Assembly: GCA_038237515.1 (NCBI GenBank)
Contig: JBBRYP010000014.1
Coordinates: 1 to 64,000 of the forward strand
From: JBBQDZ01 sp038237515
Lineage (GTDB): Bacteria; Actinomycetota; Thermoleophilia; Gaiellales; Gaiellaceae
Direction of reading: 5' to 3'
Length of the DNA: 64,000 bases
How positions within the stretch are numbered: position 1 is the stretch's first letter; each line of letters opens with the position of its first letter. Shown one piece after another: positions 1-10,127 of the stretch. The notes below the pieces were generated by a model that was not told the DNA's origin, did not search any database, and worked only from the letters and a program-made list of their open reading frames with translations. The position numbers were made by a program, and so were the translations under genes.

Positions 1-123
1 CACGCGATCCGCATCCCCGGCCGCGCCTGGCTCCGCATCATCTGGCGCCTCTGGCAAGACCAACAGACCCACCAACCCAGCCGCCACGGCAGCCTCAACC
101 GGCTGCTCACCGCCGAGGGTTGA
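1..123 (+). CDS. IS110-family transposase, C-terminal end (partial)
   Basis: The first 40 codons are open from the window edge to a TGA at 121-123 and read HAIRIPGRAWLRIIW followed by a WQD...SRHGSLNRLL tail. That Ala-x-Arg-Ile...Arg-Ala-Trp...Ile-Trp-x-x-Trp-Gln pattern is the usual C-terminus of IS110/IS1111-type DEDD transposases. Only the tail is visible, so catalytic residues and completeness cannot be judged. It converges on the eCIS operon: its stop lies 11 bp from the stop codon of the gpD-like gene, so the element sits at the downstream end of the visible injection-system genes. The family call rests on a short stretch from memory. Confidence 0.65.
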   Translation, partial: HAIRIPGRAWLRIIWRLWQDQQTHQPSRHGSLNRLLTAEG

Positions 124-134
124 CACAGGACGTC

Positions 135-1241
135 TCATGCGATCTCCACGTACAGCTCGGCGCCCGTCTCCGTGACTGCGTTTCGCTCAGCCTCGAAGTG
201 CTGCTCGTAGTGGCCCTGCGAGATGGTGTGACGCACGCGCGTCACGAAGTAGGAGCCGTTGTACAGGCGACCCGCGCCGCGGATGTTGATGAGGCCGCCG
301 GGTCGCAGCACCGGCACGTCGAGTCCGACCGTGCCTTCGGCGAGGACGGCGCGAGCGGAGCGGTCGACTTCCGACTGGATCGCCTTCTGCAGGTCGGCCG
401 TGCGCGGCAGACCGGTGTCCGCGGGCCGGACGAGAGCGGGCGGGATCTCGCGCAACAGCGTCCCTTCGAGCCCGAGGGGGAACTCGAGCGCCACCGGGGC
501 GAGCGCGGGCTGCGGTGATTTCGTCGGGACGTCCAGTCCGACGCCGAGCGCTGCGGTCGGCTTGGCGAGCTCGTAGCGCACGCGGAAGTCGTGGACGTTC
601 GTCTCTGCGCCGAAGCCGACCGAGAGCACGGCCTGCGGCAGCCCGAACAGGGAGCGTGCCTTGAAGTAACCGAGGTCTAGGCCGGTGAGCGGTTCAGGCT
701 GCACGTAGCAGTCGAAGCCGTTTCGCCGGGCGAGCCGCCGCAGGAAGCGGATGTCCGTGCCGCGCTGGATCGTCGTCCCCTCGGGCTCGATCAGCACCGG
801 CGCGGTGGGGTCGACGTTCGGGACGATCGCGTGCATGCCGAAGATCGCAGCCGCGATCGCGCTGTCCGGCAGGTTCGGCCAGGGCTTGATGGTCTCCTGG
901 AGGTTCATCAGCAGGGTGGCGTCCATCCCGGTCACCTCGAGCGTCGAGCCACCCGCCTCGTCCGCGTACCGGACGTTGTGCTCCGTCACGTAGCCGTTGA
1001 CGATCGCCTCGGGCGGACCGAGCCCGCGTTGAACGCGAAGCCCGATCGGGACGAACGGCCGGAACGGGTCGAGATCGAGGATGCTCCAGTCGCCGATCAG
1101 CGTCTTCGTGACCCCGAAGCGGATGCGGAGGACGCTTGCCTCGTCGAGCGAGCATTCGACCTCGATCTCCTGGACCGCTTCGAGCAGCGGCGGCGGCATC
1201 GGCGCCATCGCGATCGTGAGCGTGTAGCCCGCGCCCTGCAT
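135..1241 (-). CDS. gpD/VgrG-like baseplate hub protein of an eCIS
   Basis: This 368-residue protein resembles phage late control protein D and the N-terminal hub domains of Afp8/Pvc8, the trimeric hub joining tube and spike. The start at 1241 is the ATG of MQGAGYTLTIAM and overlaps the stop of the upstream LysM gene by ATGA; longer upstream reading is a shadow of other frames. Visible features are an N-terminal beta domain, a middle segment with RFLRRLARRNGFDCYV typical of gpD folds, and a C-terminal segment ending in a YFVTRVRHTIS strand. At 368 residues it has no OB-fold or beta-helix spike, so the spike should be a separate gene. That gene would be next in the operon, but the IS110 end lies there instead. 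Confidence 0.8.
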   Translation of the reverse strand: MQGAGYTLTIAMAPMPPPLLEAVQEIEVECSLDEASVLRIRFGVTKTLIGDWSILDLDPFRPFVPIGLRVQRGLGPPEAIVNGYVTEHNVRYADEAGGSTLEVTGMDATLLMNLQETIKPWPNLPDSAIAAAIFGMHAIVPNVDPTAPVLIEPEGTTIQRGTDIRFLRRLARRNGFDCYVQPEPLTGLDLGYFKARSLFGLPQAVLSVGFGAETNVHDFRVRYELAKPTAALGVGLDVPTKSPQPALAPVALEFPLGLEGTLLREIPPALVRPADTGLPRTADLQKAIQSEVDRSARAVLAEGTVGLDVPVLRPGGLINIRGAGRLYNGSYFVTRVRHTISQGHYEQHFEAERNAVTETGAELYVEIA

Positions 1242-1522
1242 CAGCGCACCGCCAGCGGGATTCGGAGCCGCTTCCCGACGACCTCGAGGTCGTCGGGCCG
1301 GAGCTCGCCGTTGCCGTCGCAGATCCGCCAGAACTGCTCGGAGTCGCCGTAGAAGCGGTAGGCGACCAGGTCGAGCCGCTCGTAGGCGGTGACCTCGTGA
1401 ACCTGAACGCTCGGCGCGGCCGGCGGGAACGGACGAAGGCGGACGTAGGGGATCTGGCCTCCGTCGCGTGTGACGTAGATCGCCTGCGGCACGCGTTCGT
1501 AGCGGGAGCCGGGCGCGAACAT
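1241..1522 (-). CDS. LysM-domain mini-protein, Afp7/Pvc7 C-terminal-like
   Basis: A 93-residue protein starting at the ATG of MFAPGSRYERV, overlapping the upstream stop by ATGA. Its second half (about residues 43-92) has the LysM pattern: a VTAYERLDLVAYRFYGD block, a WRICDGN block and a closing RLRIPL strand. In Afp/Pvc particles a LysM domain follows the tube-initiator domain in a single protein and helps dock the baseplate. Here the two parts are separate but consecutive genes, coupled by stop-start overlap. Its place between the tube-initiator gene and the gpD hub supports a structural baseplate role rather than cell-wall hydrolysis. No signal peptide is seen. Confidence 0.75.
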   Translation of the reverse strand: MFAPGSRYERVPQAIYVTRDGGQIPYVRLRPFPPAAPSVQVHEVTAYERLDLVAYRFYGDSEQFWRICDGNGELRPDDLEVVGKRLRIPLAVR

Positions 1523-2205
1523 CAGATCCCCCCCGTGAACGAGAAGGACGCCGAGCCCGCGACGTCGGCGACGGCCGCAACCGCCTGGGTGCGGGCGAGC
1601 ACTTCCTTGGCGATCAGGTTGACGAGCGCGAGCGTGTCGAAGGGCGGCCCGGCGGCCTTCAGCTCCTTCTCGGTCAGCGTGCGCAGGCCGAGCTCGACCT
1701 TCGCCCGGATCGGGTTGAGGAGCTGATCGAACGCCTCCTCCGTAATCGACACCGATTCGACGCGGACCGGCACCACCCGCAGCGGGCCCCAGACGAGGAG
1801 GACCAGCGGGGCCTTCGCCGGCGTCACCCGCGCCGAGCCGACCGCAGCGAGGATCTTGCCGAGGATGACCTCCGTCGAAGGCGGGTGGAGGAGAAGCTCG
1901 AGCGCCGCGAGCGTCGGGTGGAGCCCCGTGGCGATCGCGATCGGGTTCGCCTGCTCGAGCTGGTCGGCCGCGTCCAGCTCGACCGACAAACGTAGGCTCT
2001 CCGTCGGGGCCAGGACGTTCTGCGTGTCGCCGGCATTGCGCCGCGGATCCCCGCCGCTCGCACCAGCCTGCTGCTGGAACGTACGGCTGACCGAGTCCGG
2101 GTTGTACTGGAAGGCGATGAGGTTCGTCGGGATCGGCGCGATCGTCTCGAAGACGACGAGCGCGCCCTTGAGGAATTTCGGGGTGCCGGGGAACTCGGAC
2201 GCCAT
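1522..2205 (-). CDS. eCIS tube-initiator protein (CIS_tube/Pvc7 N-terminal domain)
   Basis: A 227-residue protein (start ATG at 2205, MASEFPGTPKFLKG). The opening LVVFETIAPIP...IAFQYNPDSVSRTF is the signature of the contractile-injection-system tube domain at the N-terminus of Afp7/Pvc7-like proteins, in which a tube-like beta barrel makes the first ring on the baseplate. The VLLVWGPLRVVPVRVESVSI strand pair in the middle fits tube-type folds. It begins 3 nt after the DUF4157-OmpA gene and ends overlapping the LysM mini-protein. The usual fused LysM domain is missing from its C-terminus and is encoded by the next gene. Confidence 0.8.
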   Translation of the reverse strand: MASEFPGTPKFLKGALVVFETIAPIPTNLIAFQYNPDSVSRTFQQQAGASGGDPRRNAGDTQNVLAPTESLRLSVELDAADQLEQANPIAIATGLHPTLAALELLLHPPSTEVILGKILAAVGSARVTPAKAPLVLLVWGPLRVVPVRVESVSITEEAFDQLLNPIRAKVELGLRTLTEKELKAAGPPFDTLALVNLIAKEVLARTQAVAAVADVAGSASFSFTGGI

Positions 2206-2208
2206 GAC

Positions 2209-3708
2209 TCAATGCTCCCCGCCGGCGCTCGAGCTCATCGGAGTCGGCAGCCGCAGGACACCGCCCAGCGATCCGGCGGACGGAATGAGGAGCCACACTT
2301 CGACACGCCGGTTGCGCGCCTTCTCCTCGTCGTTCTTCTCCGGACGGAAGAGAAGCTGCCCTTCGCCGTGGCCCTTGACGACCAGCCGGGAGCCGTCCAC
2401 GCCGCGGGCGATCAGCGCGTCGCGGACCGCCCCGGCGCGTCGGTCCGAGAGCGGCTTGTTGTATGCGGGCGTGTTCGTGCTGTCGGTGTGGCCGTCGACG
2501 TGCACGAGCGCGTCCGGGTGGAGCTTGGTCCGGGCGGCCAGTTGGTCGAGCTTGTCCGAAGCGCCCGGCGGGATGGTGGAGCTGTCCGGGTCGAAGTGGT
2601 CGATCGTGTCGGACTGGATGGTCGGGAAGCGAAGCGTGGGGAACGGGAATAGCGGCGGGGCGGTCGTCTTCGGGGCTGGAGCCGGGCCCGGTGTCGGGCC
2701 GGGCGCAGGGCGCGGTAGGGGGACCGGTGACACCGGGGGCGCGAGCGCCGGGCGCACGCACTTGCCCTGGATGACGACCTCGTCGGGGCCGCAGCAGCGG
2801 AGATCCAGCCCCGCGAGGGCGCGCGGCGGGCAGCACCGGTCAGGAAGATCCCGTCTGCCCTTAGGGCAGCAGAGGCCGGTGAGGGGGCCTGACGTGACCT
2901 TCTCGAAATCCGGCACTCGAAGGCTACAGACGTCCCCGGCGGCGCCCCCGCCGCCGCCGAGGGAGGGCACGTTGCCTCCAAGAGCGTCGAGCGCCTGGCG
3001 GAGGGTGCTGAGCTTGACCTGCTGGCCGCGCAGAAAGCTCGGCACGCCCGGTACGTCGGGCACCATCACCATCGGATCGAACTCGTCGAACACCGGCATC
3101 GGGATCAGCGGCGGCTTCGTCTTCCCTTCGGGCTGCGGCTGGCGCTGCACGAGACGCGGGGAGCGAACGGAGAAAGCATCGGTGACGCCCTTCGCGGCGG
3201 CGGCAGCCTCGGCTTCGGCCTCGCTCCGATCGCCGCCGGCGGCGACCCGAAGCTCGGCCGGGTGCTGGCCTCCGACGGGCGCCTGTTGCTTCACGTGCGC
3301 GAGCTCGTGGGCGAGCAGGCGCATTCCCTCCCCGCTCGCAGGCGCGAAGCGCCCTTGGTCGAAGACGACGTCCCGGCCAACCGTGTAGGCGAGCGCGTCG
3401 ACCGCTCTGGCCGACTCTGCCGCGCGTGTGTCGGTGTGCACCCGCACCTGCGAGAAGTCGTGTCCGAGGCGCGCCTCCATCGCCGCCCGAACCGGCCCTT
3501 CGAGCGGGCGGCCGCTCGCGCGCAGGACGTCGTGCACGATCGGTGGCGCCAGGTCGGGCACGGCGGCCCGCGCCTGCCGCGGAAGCCGCTTCTGCCTGCA
3601 CGCGGCGCACTCGCCCCCCGGCCCCACGACGCCGCCGCACGCGCACCTCAGCAAGACCGGGGCCGTCCGGGCTCGCGCAGGCTGACGGACGGCCGCGTCA
3701 ACCCACAC
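2209..3708 (-). CDS. DUF4157 (eCIS core) protein with OmpA-like C-terminus
   Basis: 499 residues, GTG start overlapping the upstream gene by 11 nt. Modules: a Cys-rich ribbon at about 22-42 (CACGG...CAAC), a DUF4157 domain at about 56-142 with LGHDFSQVRVHTD and the zinc-type HELAH motif at 134-138, a low-complexity linker, a second Cys-rich segment (LCCPKG, RCCPP, RCCGP) near 280-320, a Pro-rich stretch, and an OmpA-type peptidoglycan-binding domain at about 370-475 (VDGHTDSTNTP, RRVEVWL). DUF4157 is the domain most strongly linked to eCIS loci and is usually found in loaded cargo. The OmpA part suggests binding of peptidoglycan; whether this is cargo, adaptor or cell-wall anchor is inference. 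Confidence 0.8.
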   Translation of the reverse strand: MWVDAAVRQPARARTAPVLLRCACGGVVGPGGECAACRQKRLPRQARAAVPDLAPPIVHDVLRASGRPLEGPVRAAMEARLGHDFSQVRVHTDTRAAESARAVDALAYTVGRDVVFDQGRFAPASGEGMRLLAHELAHVKQQAPVGGQHPAELRVAAGGDRSEAEAEAAAAAKGVTDAFSVRSPRLVQRQPQPEGKTKPPLIPMPVFDEFDPMVMVPDVPGVPSFLRGQQVKLSTLRQALDALGGNVPSLGGGGGAAGDVCSLRVPDFEKVTSGPLTGLCCPKGRRDLPDRCCPPRALAGLDLRCCGPDEVVIQGKCVRPALAPPVSPVPLPRPAPGPTPGPAPAPKTTAPPLFPFPTLRFPTIQSDTIDHFDPDSSTIPPGASDKLDQLAARTKLHPDALVHVDGHTDSTNTPAYNKPLSDRRAGAVRDALIARGVDGSRLVVKGHGEGQLLFRPEKNDEEKARNRRVEVWLLIPSAGSLGGVLRLPTPMSSSAGGEH

Positions 3709-4807
3709 GCGCGTCTCCTCGCGGTGGTGGGAAGTCGCCGATCCGCGGGAGGCTCTGGAGGCGCGGCAGCCACCGGGCCTTCCTCTCGTCGAGAAATCGG
3801 TACCGCCGGGGCGAGCGGGCGCGGAGGACGCTCGGCGCGTAGACGTAGGCCATCACCGACTCGGCGAAGTCCTCGCTCGGGCCTCCCTTGACCGCGTATT
3901 CGGAGATCGACTGCTCGATCCAGCGCGGCTCGTCCCAGTTGCCCGGCGTGATCGGTGCCGCGGGCGGCGGTGGCTTGGTGCCCGCAGAGACCGCGCTCTC
4001 GACCGCCTTGACGCCCATGTCGAACAGCTCCGCAGGATCGGGGGCGGTCCAGCCGACGGCGCGGCGGAAGTCCTTGATCAGATCCCGGTCGACGGCCACG
4101 TCCGGCGTCGGCCCCATCGCCGCCTCCGTGAGGCCATGACCGAGTTCGTGCGCGATGACGCGGCGTTTGCTCGGATAGGAGCCGGGACTCATCGGGACAG
4201 AGCCGGCACTCTTCGCGCCGCTCTTCGCGACGCTCCGGCCTCCCGGCAGCGGGTAGTCCACGGTCAGGGCCGACTTGAAGACGAAGAGTTGCTTCGCCCC
4301 AAACTTCGCGCGGGTGCCCGTCTTGGTGATCCACGCCTTCTGCGTCCCGTCCCAGGCGTATTCGACGTTGAAGAAGAGGATCTCGGTGGTCGTCGGAAAG
4401 CCGCCGAAGGCAAGGTCGACGTCTTCAAACGCCTCGATGAGCGGCCGGTAGAGGGGCGACTCGGGTTCGGGCGACCACTGCGCCCAGTTGGGCAGGGCGT
4501 GCGGTGCCCCAGCGGTCGCCGGGCTCGACGTGAGATCGGTGATCTGCTCGTCCATCGTTCCCGCGCGGATCGTCATCACGCCGAAGCGCCGGAGCATCGT
4601 CCGCTTGAGCTCCTCGAGCGTCATGTCGGCGGCGGCCGCGGGCGCCGCCTGGCGCTGCAAAACCGGTGCCGCGACGCCGACGCGTGAGAAGTCGTGGCCG
4701 AACGAGACGCCCGTCGTGTCCGCCGCCGGCGGCGCAACGAGGGCGGTCGGACGGGGTGTCGGAGACCGCCTCGCGGGAACAGCCGTCGCCGTTTCGCGCG
4801 TTCTCAT
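3698..4807 (-). CDS. Putative zinc metalloprotease cargo of the eCIS
   Basis: 369 residues, ATG at 4807 overlapping the upstream stop (ATGA). Residues 36-53 keep a minimal DUF4157-like header (FGHDFSRV...APVLQRQ) with the rest of that domain missing. The body has a clear HExxH motif (AHELGHGL, about 218-225) followed about 90 residues later by EDFAESVMAYVY, a placement suited to a third ligand in gluzincin-type peptidases. It lies among DUF4157 proteins inside the injection operon and has no signal peptide, which fits a protein exported through the particle. Protease activity and target are inferred from the motif only. It does not match an effector family I can name. Confidence 0.65.
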   Translation of the reverse strand: MRTRETATAVPARRSPTPRPTALVAPPAADTTGVSFGHDFSRVGVAAPVLQRQAAPAAAADMTLEELKRTMLRRFGVMTIRAGTMDEQITDLTSSPATAGAPHALPNWAQWSPEPESPLYRPLIEAFEDVDLAFGGFPTTTEILFFNVEYAWDGTQKAWITKTGTRAKFGAKQLFVFKSALTVDYPLPGGRSVAKSGAKSAGSVPMSPGSYPSKRRVIAHELGHGLTEAAMGPTPDVAVDRDLIKDFRRAVGWTAPDPAELFDMGVKAVESAVSAGTKPPPPAAPITPGNWDEPRWIEQSISEYAVKGGPSEDFAESVMAYVYAPSVLRARSPRRYRFLDERKARWLPRLQSLPRIGDFPPPRGDARVG

Positions 4808-5319
4808 GGCGCCTCGTAACGGTTGAAGAACGACTCGCCCGGCCGGGGCTGGCCGGACGCGGCCGGCGGGTTGACGACCACCTTCCGCTGCAGCGACCGC
4901 GGCTGCGCGGCCGGCGAGGCGGCGATCCCCGCCGCAGCACGATCCGCATCGGCTTCCGCCGCGCCGGTCGCAGGTGCGATCTGCAGTGCCCCCGACGGGG
5001 CAGCGGCCCCCTGCTGCTGAACCACGTGCGCAAGCTCGTGGGCGAGCAGGCTCCGCCCCTCGCCGCCATCGGACTCGAAGCGTCCCTCCGCGAAGACGAC
5101 CTCCCGGCCAACCGTGTACGCGAGGGCGCCGACGGCGCGCGCAGACTCCGCCGCACGCACGTCTGTGTGTACCCGCACGCGAGAGAAGTCGTGGCCGAGC
5201 TGAGCTTCCATCGCGGCCCGGACTGGCAGCTTGAGCGGGCGGCCGGGGGCGCGCAGGACGTCGTGGACGACGGGCGGCGCAAACCCGGGCTGGGCGGTGG
5301 ACGGGACCCTCACGTGCAC
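4804..5319 (-). CDS. Minimal DUF4157 (eCIS core) protein
   Basis: 171 residues consisting mainly of one DUF4157 domain (about 16-103) with LGHDFSRVRVHTD at 41-53 and HELAH at 94-98, then a short Ala-rich tail with PRSLQRKVV and no further domain. It is closely related to the DUF4157 domain of the 499-residue protein in the same operon, sharing VHDVLRA-GRPL and AESARAV-ALAYTVGR. The N-terminus overlaps the upstream gene by 10 nt and the C-terminus overlaps the metalloprotease start. Because the next gene has only a stub of this domain, the two may act as a pair, with this one as loading or inhibitory partner; that is inference. Confidence 0.75.
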   Translation of the reverse strand: MHVRVPSTAQPGFAPPVVHDVLRAPGRPLKLPVRAAMEAQLGHDFSRVRVHTDVRAAESARAVGALAYTVGREVVFAEGRFESDGGEGRSLLAHELAHVVQQQGAAAPSGALQIAPATGAAEADADRAAAGIAASPAAQPRSLQRKVVVNPPAASGQPRPGESFFNRYEAP

Positions 5320-6047
5320 GGCGTGATCCGGAAGTCGATCGCGTCGCTGTACCTGACGGTAGTCGCGCCGTCGACGAGGGTCGCAACGGTCGTGAGTCGC
5401 CCGCTCTCGGCCGTGCCGACCGTGAAATCGTGGCCGAACTTCGGCGCGAGCGACAGGTTCGGCCCGACGTAGCGGGGGTTGTCGTCTTTCTCGTGCCGCG
5501 AATGGGTGAGCCGCCCGCCGCTCGTCCTGAACTCGAAGTCGGCGGTAACGGTGCGGCCGGCGCTCGGCTGGGGATGGGCGCGGCCCGCCCGGTCGGCGAG
5601 GAACTCGAGCCAGAACGGAACCCGCGCCGACTGGCAGAAGGGGGGCACGACGGGCGATCCGCAGACGCTGTAGGGGTCGTTTGCCGTCGGGGTCGCGATG
5701 CCGAAGCAGTCGTTCCGATCGGAGCTGAGCGTGATCGTGAGCAGGCTCGAGTCCCAGTGCGGGTCACCCCCGGCCGGCTGCCGCTGCAGCACCGGCCCGC
5801 GCACCGAGCCCGCGCTGCGCTGATCGGTGTCCACCCGAACCTCGGAGAACGCGTAGCCGAGGTCCTTTGGTGCCGCCGTCTCGGAGACGGTCTCGGAGAC
5901 GGTCCGCTCGGACTGCGCGCGCTGGAGCCGCTTCGCCTTGCAATCGGCGCACTCTGCGTCCGGGCCGACGATCCCGCCGCAGGCGCAGCGCGCGGGCGGC
6001 ATCGACCCGCGCGCCGGCTCCCTCATCACCTGCAGTTGCTCCTTCAT
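5310..6047 (-). CDS. eCIS-associated zinc-ribbon protein of unknown function
   Basis: 245 residues (ATG at 6047, overlapping the upstream stop). It opens with the same Cys-rich ribbon as the 499-residue protein (RCACGGIVGPDAECADCKAKR, about 20-40), then a degenerate DUF4157 header (LGYAFSEVRVDTD...GPVLQRQ, about 63-91) with no HELAH. The remaining 150 residues are not recognised: they look beta-rich, with four cysteines (DCFGI, SVCGS, FCQSA, TPCT) and an FGHDFTVG segment near the C-terminus echoing the header motif. Its ribbon, header and position mark it as a probable cargo or cargo adaptor. No enzymatic motif is visible. Confidence 0.6.
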   Translation of the reverse strand: MKEQLQVMREPARGSMPPARCACGGIVGPDAECADCKAKRLQRAQSERTVSETVSETAAPKDLGYAFSEVRVDTDQRSAGSVRGPVLQRQPAGGDPHWDSSLLTITLSSDRNDCFGIATPTANDPYSVCGSPVVPPFCQSARVPFWLEFLADRAGRAHPQPSAGRTVTADFEFRTSGGRLTHSRHEKDDNPRYVGPNLSLAPKFGHDFTVGTAESGRLTTVATLVDGATTVRYSDAIDFRITPCT

Positions 6048-6225
6048 CGGGATGCCTGCTCGCGGATCGTCTCGCCGACCGCGGCTGCGACGGCCGGCCC
6101 GCTTACCCCCCGGGGTCGGAGCGAGGCGCCGATCGCCTGCTCGACCGCCTGCGCCACCAGTGGATCGCCGGGCTCGACACCATCGAGGACGACCTCGTCG
6201 ATGGTGAGCTCGAGCCTGGCCGGAC

Positions 6226-6235
<10 letters not shown>
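6044..6235 (-). CDS. Small conserved-looking eCIS operon protein, unknown
   Basis: 63 residues from a GTG at 6235, overlapping the ATPase gene by 10 nt and the next gene by ATGA. The sequence is acidic in its first half (LELTIDEVVLDGVEPGDPL) and helical in its second (AQAVEQAIGASL, AVAAAVGETIREQ). No known domain is recognised. The tight overlap on both sides and normal codon use for the region argue for a real gene; its place between the AAA+ ATPase and the cargo genes suggests a role in loading or assembly, which is inference. Confidence 0.55.
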
Positions 6236-8120
<1,885 letters not shown>

Positions 8121-8124
<4 letters not shown>

Positions 8125-9368
8125 AGAGTCACCTTCGGGTCGGAGTAGGAGCTCCCGGTGACGTCGAGCGGGCTGTCGGCCCCGTCCACCTGCACCCGCA
8201 CGAGGTACTGCCCGGCGACCACGTCGACGGCTCGGATCGTGATCGTGTTCGTGTCGGCGGTCCGCGGCTCGCTCACGAACGTGTACGCGTGCGCGCCGAC
8301 CGCGACCAGCTCGTTGAAGAGGAACGCGACGCGCTGGGTCTTGCCGACGACCGGGTCGATGATGATCGCCACATCGGCCGAGTCGAACGTGTCCGGCCCA
8401 ACCACCTTCGTCGTCTGATTCGCGAGAGTGATGTCGTACGTGCCGTTCTTCCTGATCTTCGGCGTCAGCACGAAGGGGAAGACGTTCGAGACGACGCCGG
8501 GATGATCGACGCCCGGGGGCGGGACACCCATCTTCCGCGGATGCTGGATCTGGACGCCGTGCACGCCCGCCTTCAGCGCGGGCAACATCGCCGTCACCTC
8601 GTTGTCGGTTGCGGTCACCCCCGTCGCGGGCGCACCGTCGACGAGCACGTTGACGGTGTCGCCGGCAAGCCGCTTGCCGCGGATCCGGATCTGCGCGCCC
8701 GCGAGGATCGGATCGTCGACTCCGGACGCGGCCACAACCTGCTCGACCAGGGGCTCCCGGAACGTCTCGACGTAGAGGTTGCGCAGCCGGACCGGCAGCG
8801 GCGAGGCGAACGGCGCTTCGCTCTCGATCAGCACCACGGTGCCCTGATAGGCGACGGAGAGGTTGTACTTCGTCTGGAAGAAGACCGACCAGAGCTTCGA
8901 CAACTCCTCGAGGGTCAGCGGCAGCTGCGTGAACTTGACGAGCTCGACGTCGCTCGAGAGGTCGGACGGAGCAAGCACCGAGAACGCGCTGCGCGCATTG
9001 TCGATCTGAACTCGCGTCAGGACAGGCTTGGCGTGCATCGTGCGGACGACGCTCCCGAGCACCCGCTGCGGCTCGAACTGGCTGTCCTCGCCGTAGACCG
9101 TGAGCAGGTAGTGGAGATCGACGCCGACGCGCGGGCGCTGGACGAGAGCGGCGTCGGCGCGGCGCGTCGGCAGGTCCTCGTTGCGCACGGCCGCGTTCGG
9201 CGTCACCTGGTAGAGGAAGACGTTGACTCCTGGGTCGGGAAGCCCGGCGGAGGGGGCGTCCGGATTGACCATCGTCGCGGTCGCGCCGACGACGTCTTTC
9301 CCGACGGACTTGTCGAGGAGCTGCTGGAGGGTTGCTGTCACGGTTGCGATCGCGTAGTGGTTGCTCAT
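8121..9368 (-). CDS. DUF4255 (Pvc16 N-terminal) tail-terminator protein
   Basis: 415 residues, ATG at 9368. The first ~200 residues have the DUF4255/Pvc16_N pattern (YAIATVTATLQQLLD, VNVFLYQVTPN..RNEDLP, LHYLLTVYG, FTQLPLTLEELSKLWS, YNLSVAYQGTVVLIE). Afp16-type proteins cap the tube and sheath at the far end and set particle length. Residues ~215-415 add Ig/TIG-like beta domains (AQIRIRGKRLAGDTVNVLVDG; IRAVDVVAGQYLVRVQVDG) common in actinobacterial versions. It starts 6 nt after the Pro-rich gene and ends overlapping the ATPase gene. Confidence 0.87.
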
Positions 9369-9374
9369 CGCCGT

Positions 9375-10127
9375 TCAGCGCGTGAGCCGGTCGACGTATC
9401 GGCGCGCAGCCGCGAGCTCTCCGAAGCCCCGGGCCGCAGCCGCCACCGGGGCCGGCGCTGGCTCCGGCCGTGTGAGCGGCTCCGGCGGCCGGGGGCTCCG
9501 CACCTCGACGCGACCGATGCGCACTTCGACACGCGACTCGGGCCGCACGGGCGCGAGCGCCGGCAGCGGCGCCTCGAGCGGCCTCGCCTCGACCGAGGCG
9601 CGCGGCCTCGGCTCTGTCGTCTCGGTGCGCTCGAGCCCCGGATCCGCGCTCGGCCGGGCGCGGATCGCCGCCTGCGCCGGGGGTTCGGCGAGATGCCGTC
9701 GCCGGTCCGGAGAAAGCGCAGGAACGGCGACCGCTGGCTCCACGTGAGCCCCGCGAACGCCGCTGTCGGGAGCGACTGGAGGCGCTGCACTTGCACGCGG
9801 AGCGGGCGCGCCGGCTGCCGACCCCGACTCGACCTCGACCGGACTCGCCTCCGCCCGTGCCGGCATCTCGCTCGCCGGTGCGACGACCGGCCGCGCCGCG
9901 GTAATGGCAGCGACCGGGGAATCCGCCCGGGCGGCTGCCCGGGGCGGGTCCACCACGGCATACGGGACAGCTTCTGGAGGACGGGGCACGGCCAGTTCCT
10001 GCGTCGGCGGGTCCGGTGCCGCCTCTACGTCCAGGAGCGAGAGCTCCGGCGCTCGACGCGGCTGCGGTGCGGGCGCCGGCGACGCGCCCATCGCTCGTGA
10101 GACCAGGCCGTGGACGAAGTCCGTCAC
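9375..10127 (-). CDS. Pro/Ala-rich disordered eCIS protein
   Basis: 250 residues from a GTG at 10127 overlapping the baseplate gene. Almost the whole chain is Pro, Ala, Arg and Glu low-complexity sequence expected to be disordered. Only the ends look ordered: MTDFVHGLVSRAMGA at the start, and VEVRIGRVEVRSPRPP plus GFGELAAARRYVDRLTR at the end. Proteins with this build and a final 'IGRIEVR..' strand occur beside DUF4255 genes in eCIS clusters; I know of no assigned function. A flexible linker in baseplate or cap assembly is possible. The open frame is long in several frames, but the stop-start coupling on both sides supports this one. Confidence 0.65.
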   Translation of the reverse strand: MTDFVHGLVSRAMGASPAPAPQPRRAPELSLLDVEAAPDPPTQELAVPRPPEAVPYAVVDPPRAAARADSPVAAITAARPVVAPASEMPARAEASPVEVESGSAAGAPAPRASAAPPVAPDSGVRGAHVEPAVAVPALSPDRRRHLAEPPAQAAIRARPSADPGLERTETTEPRPRASVEARPLEAPLPALAPVRPESRVEVRIGRVEVRSPRPPEPLTRPEPAPAPVAAAARGFGELAAARRYVDRLTR

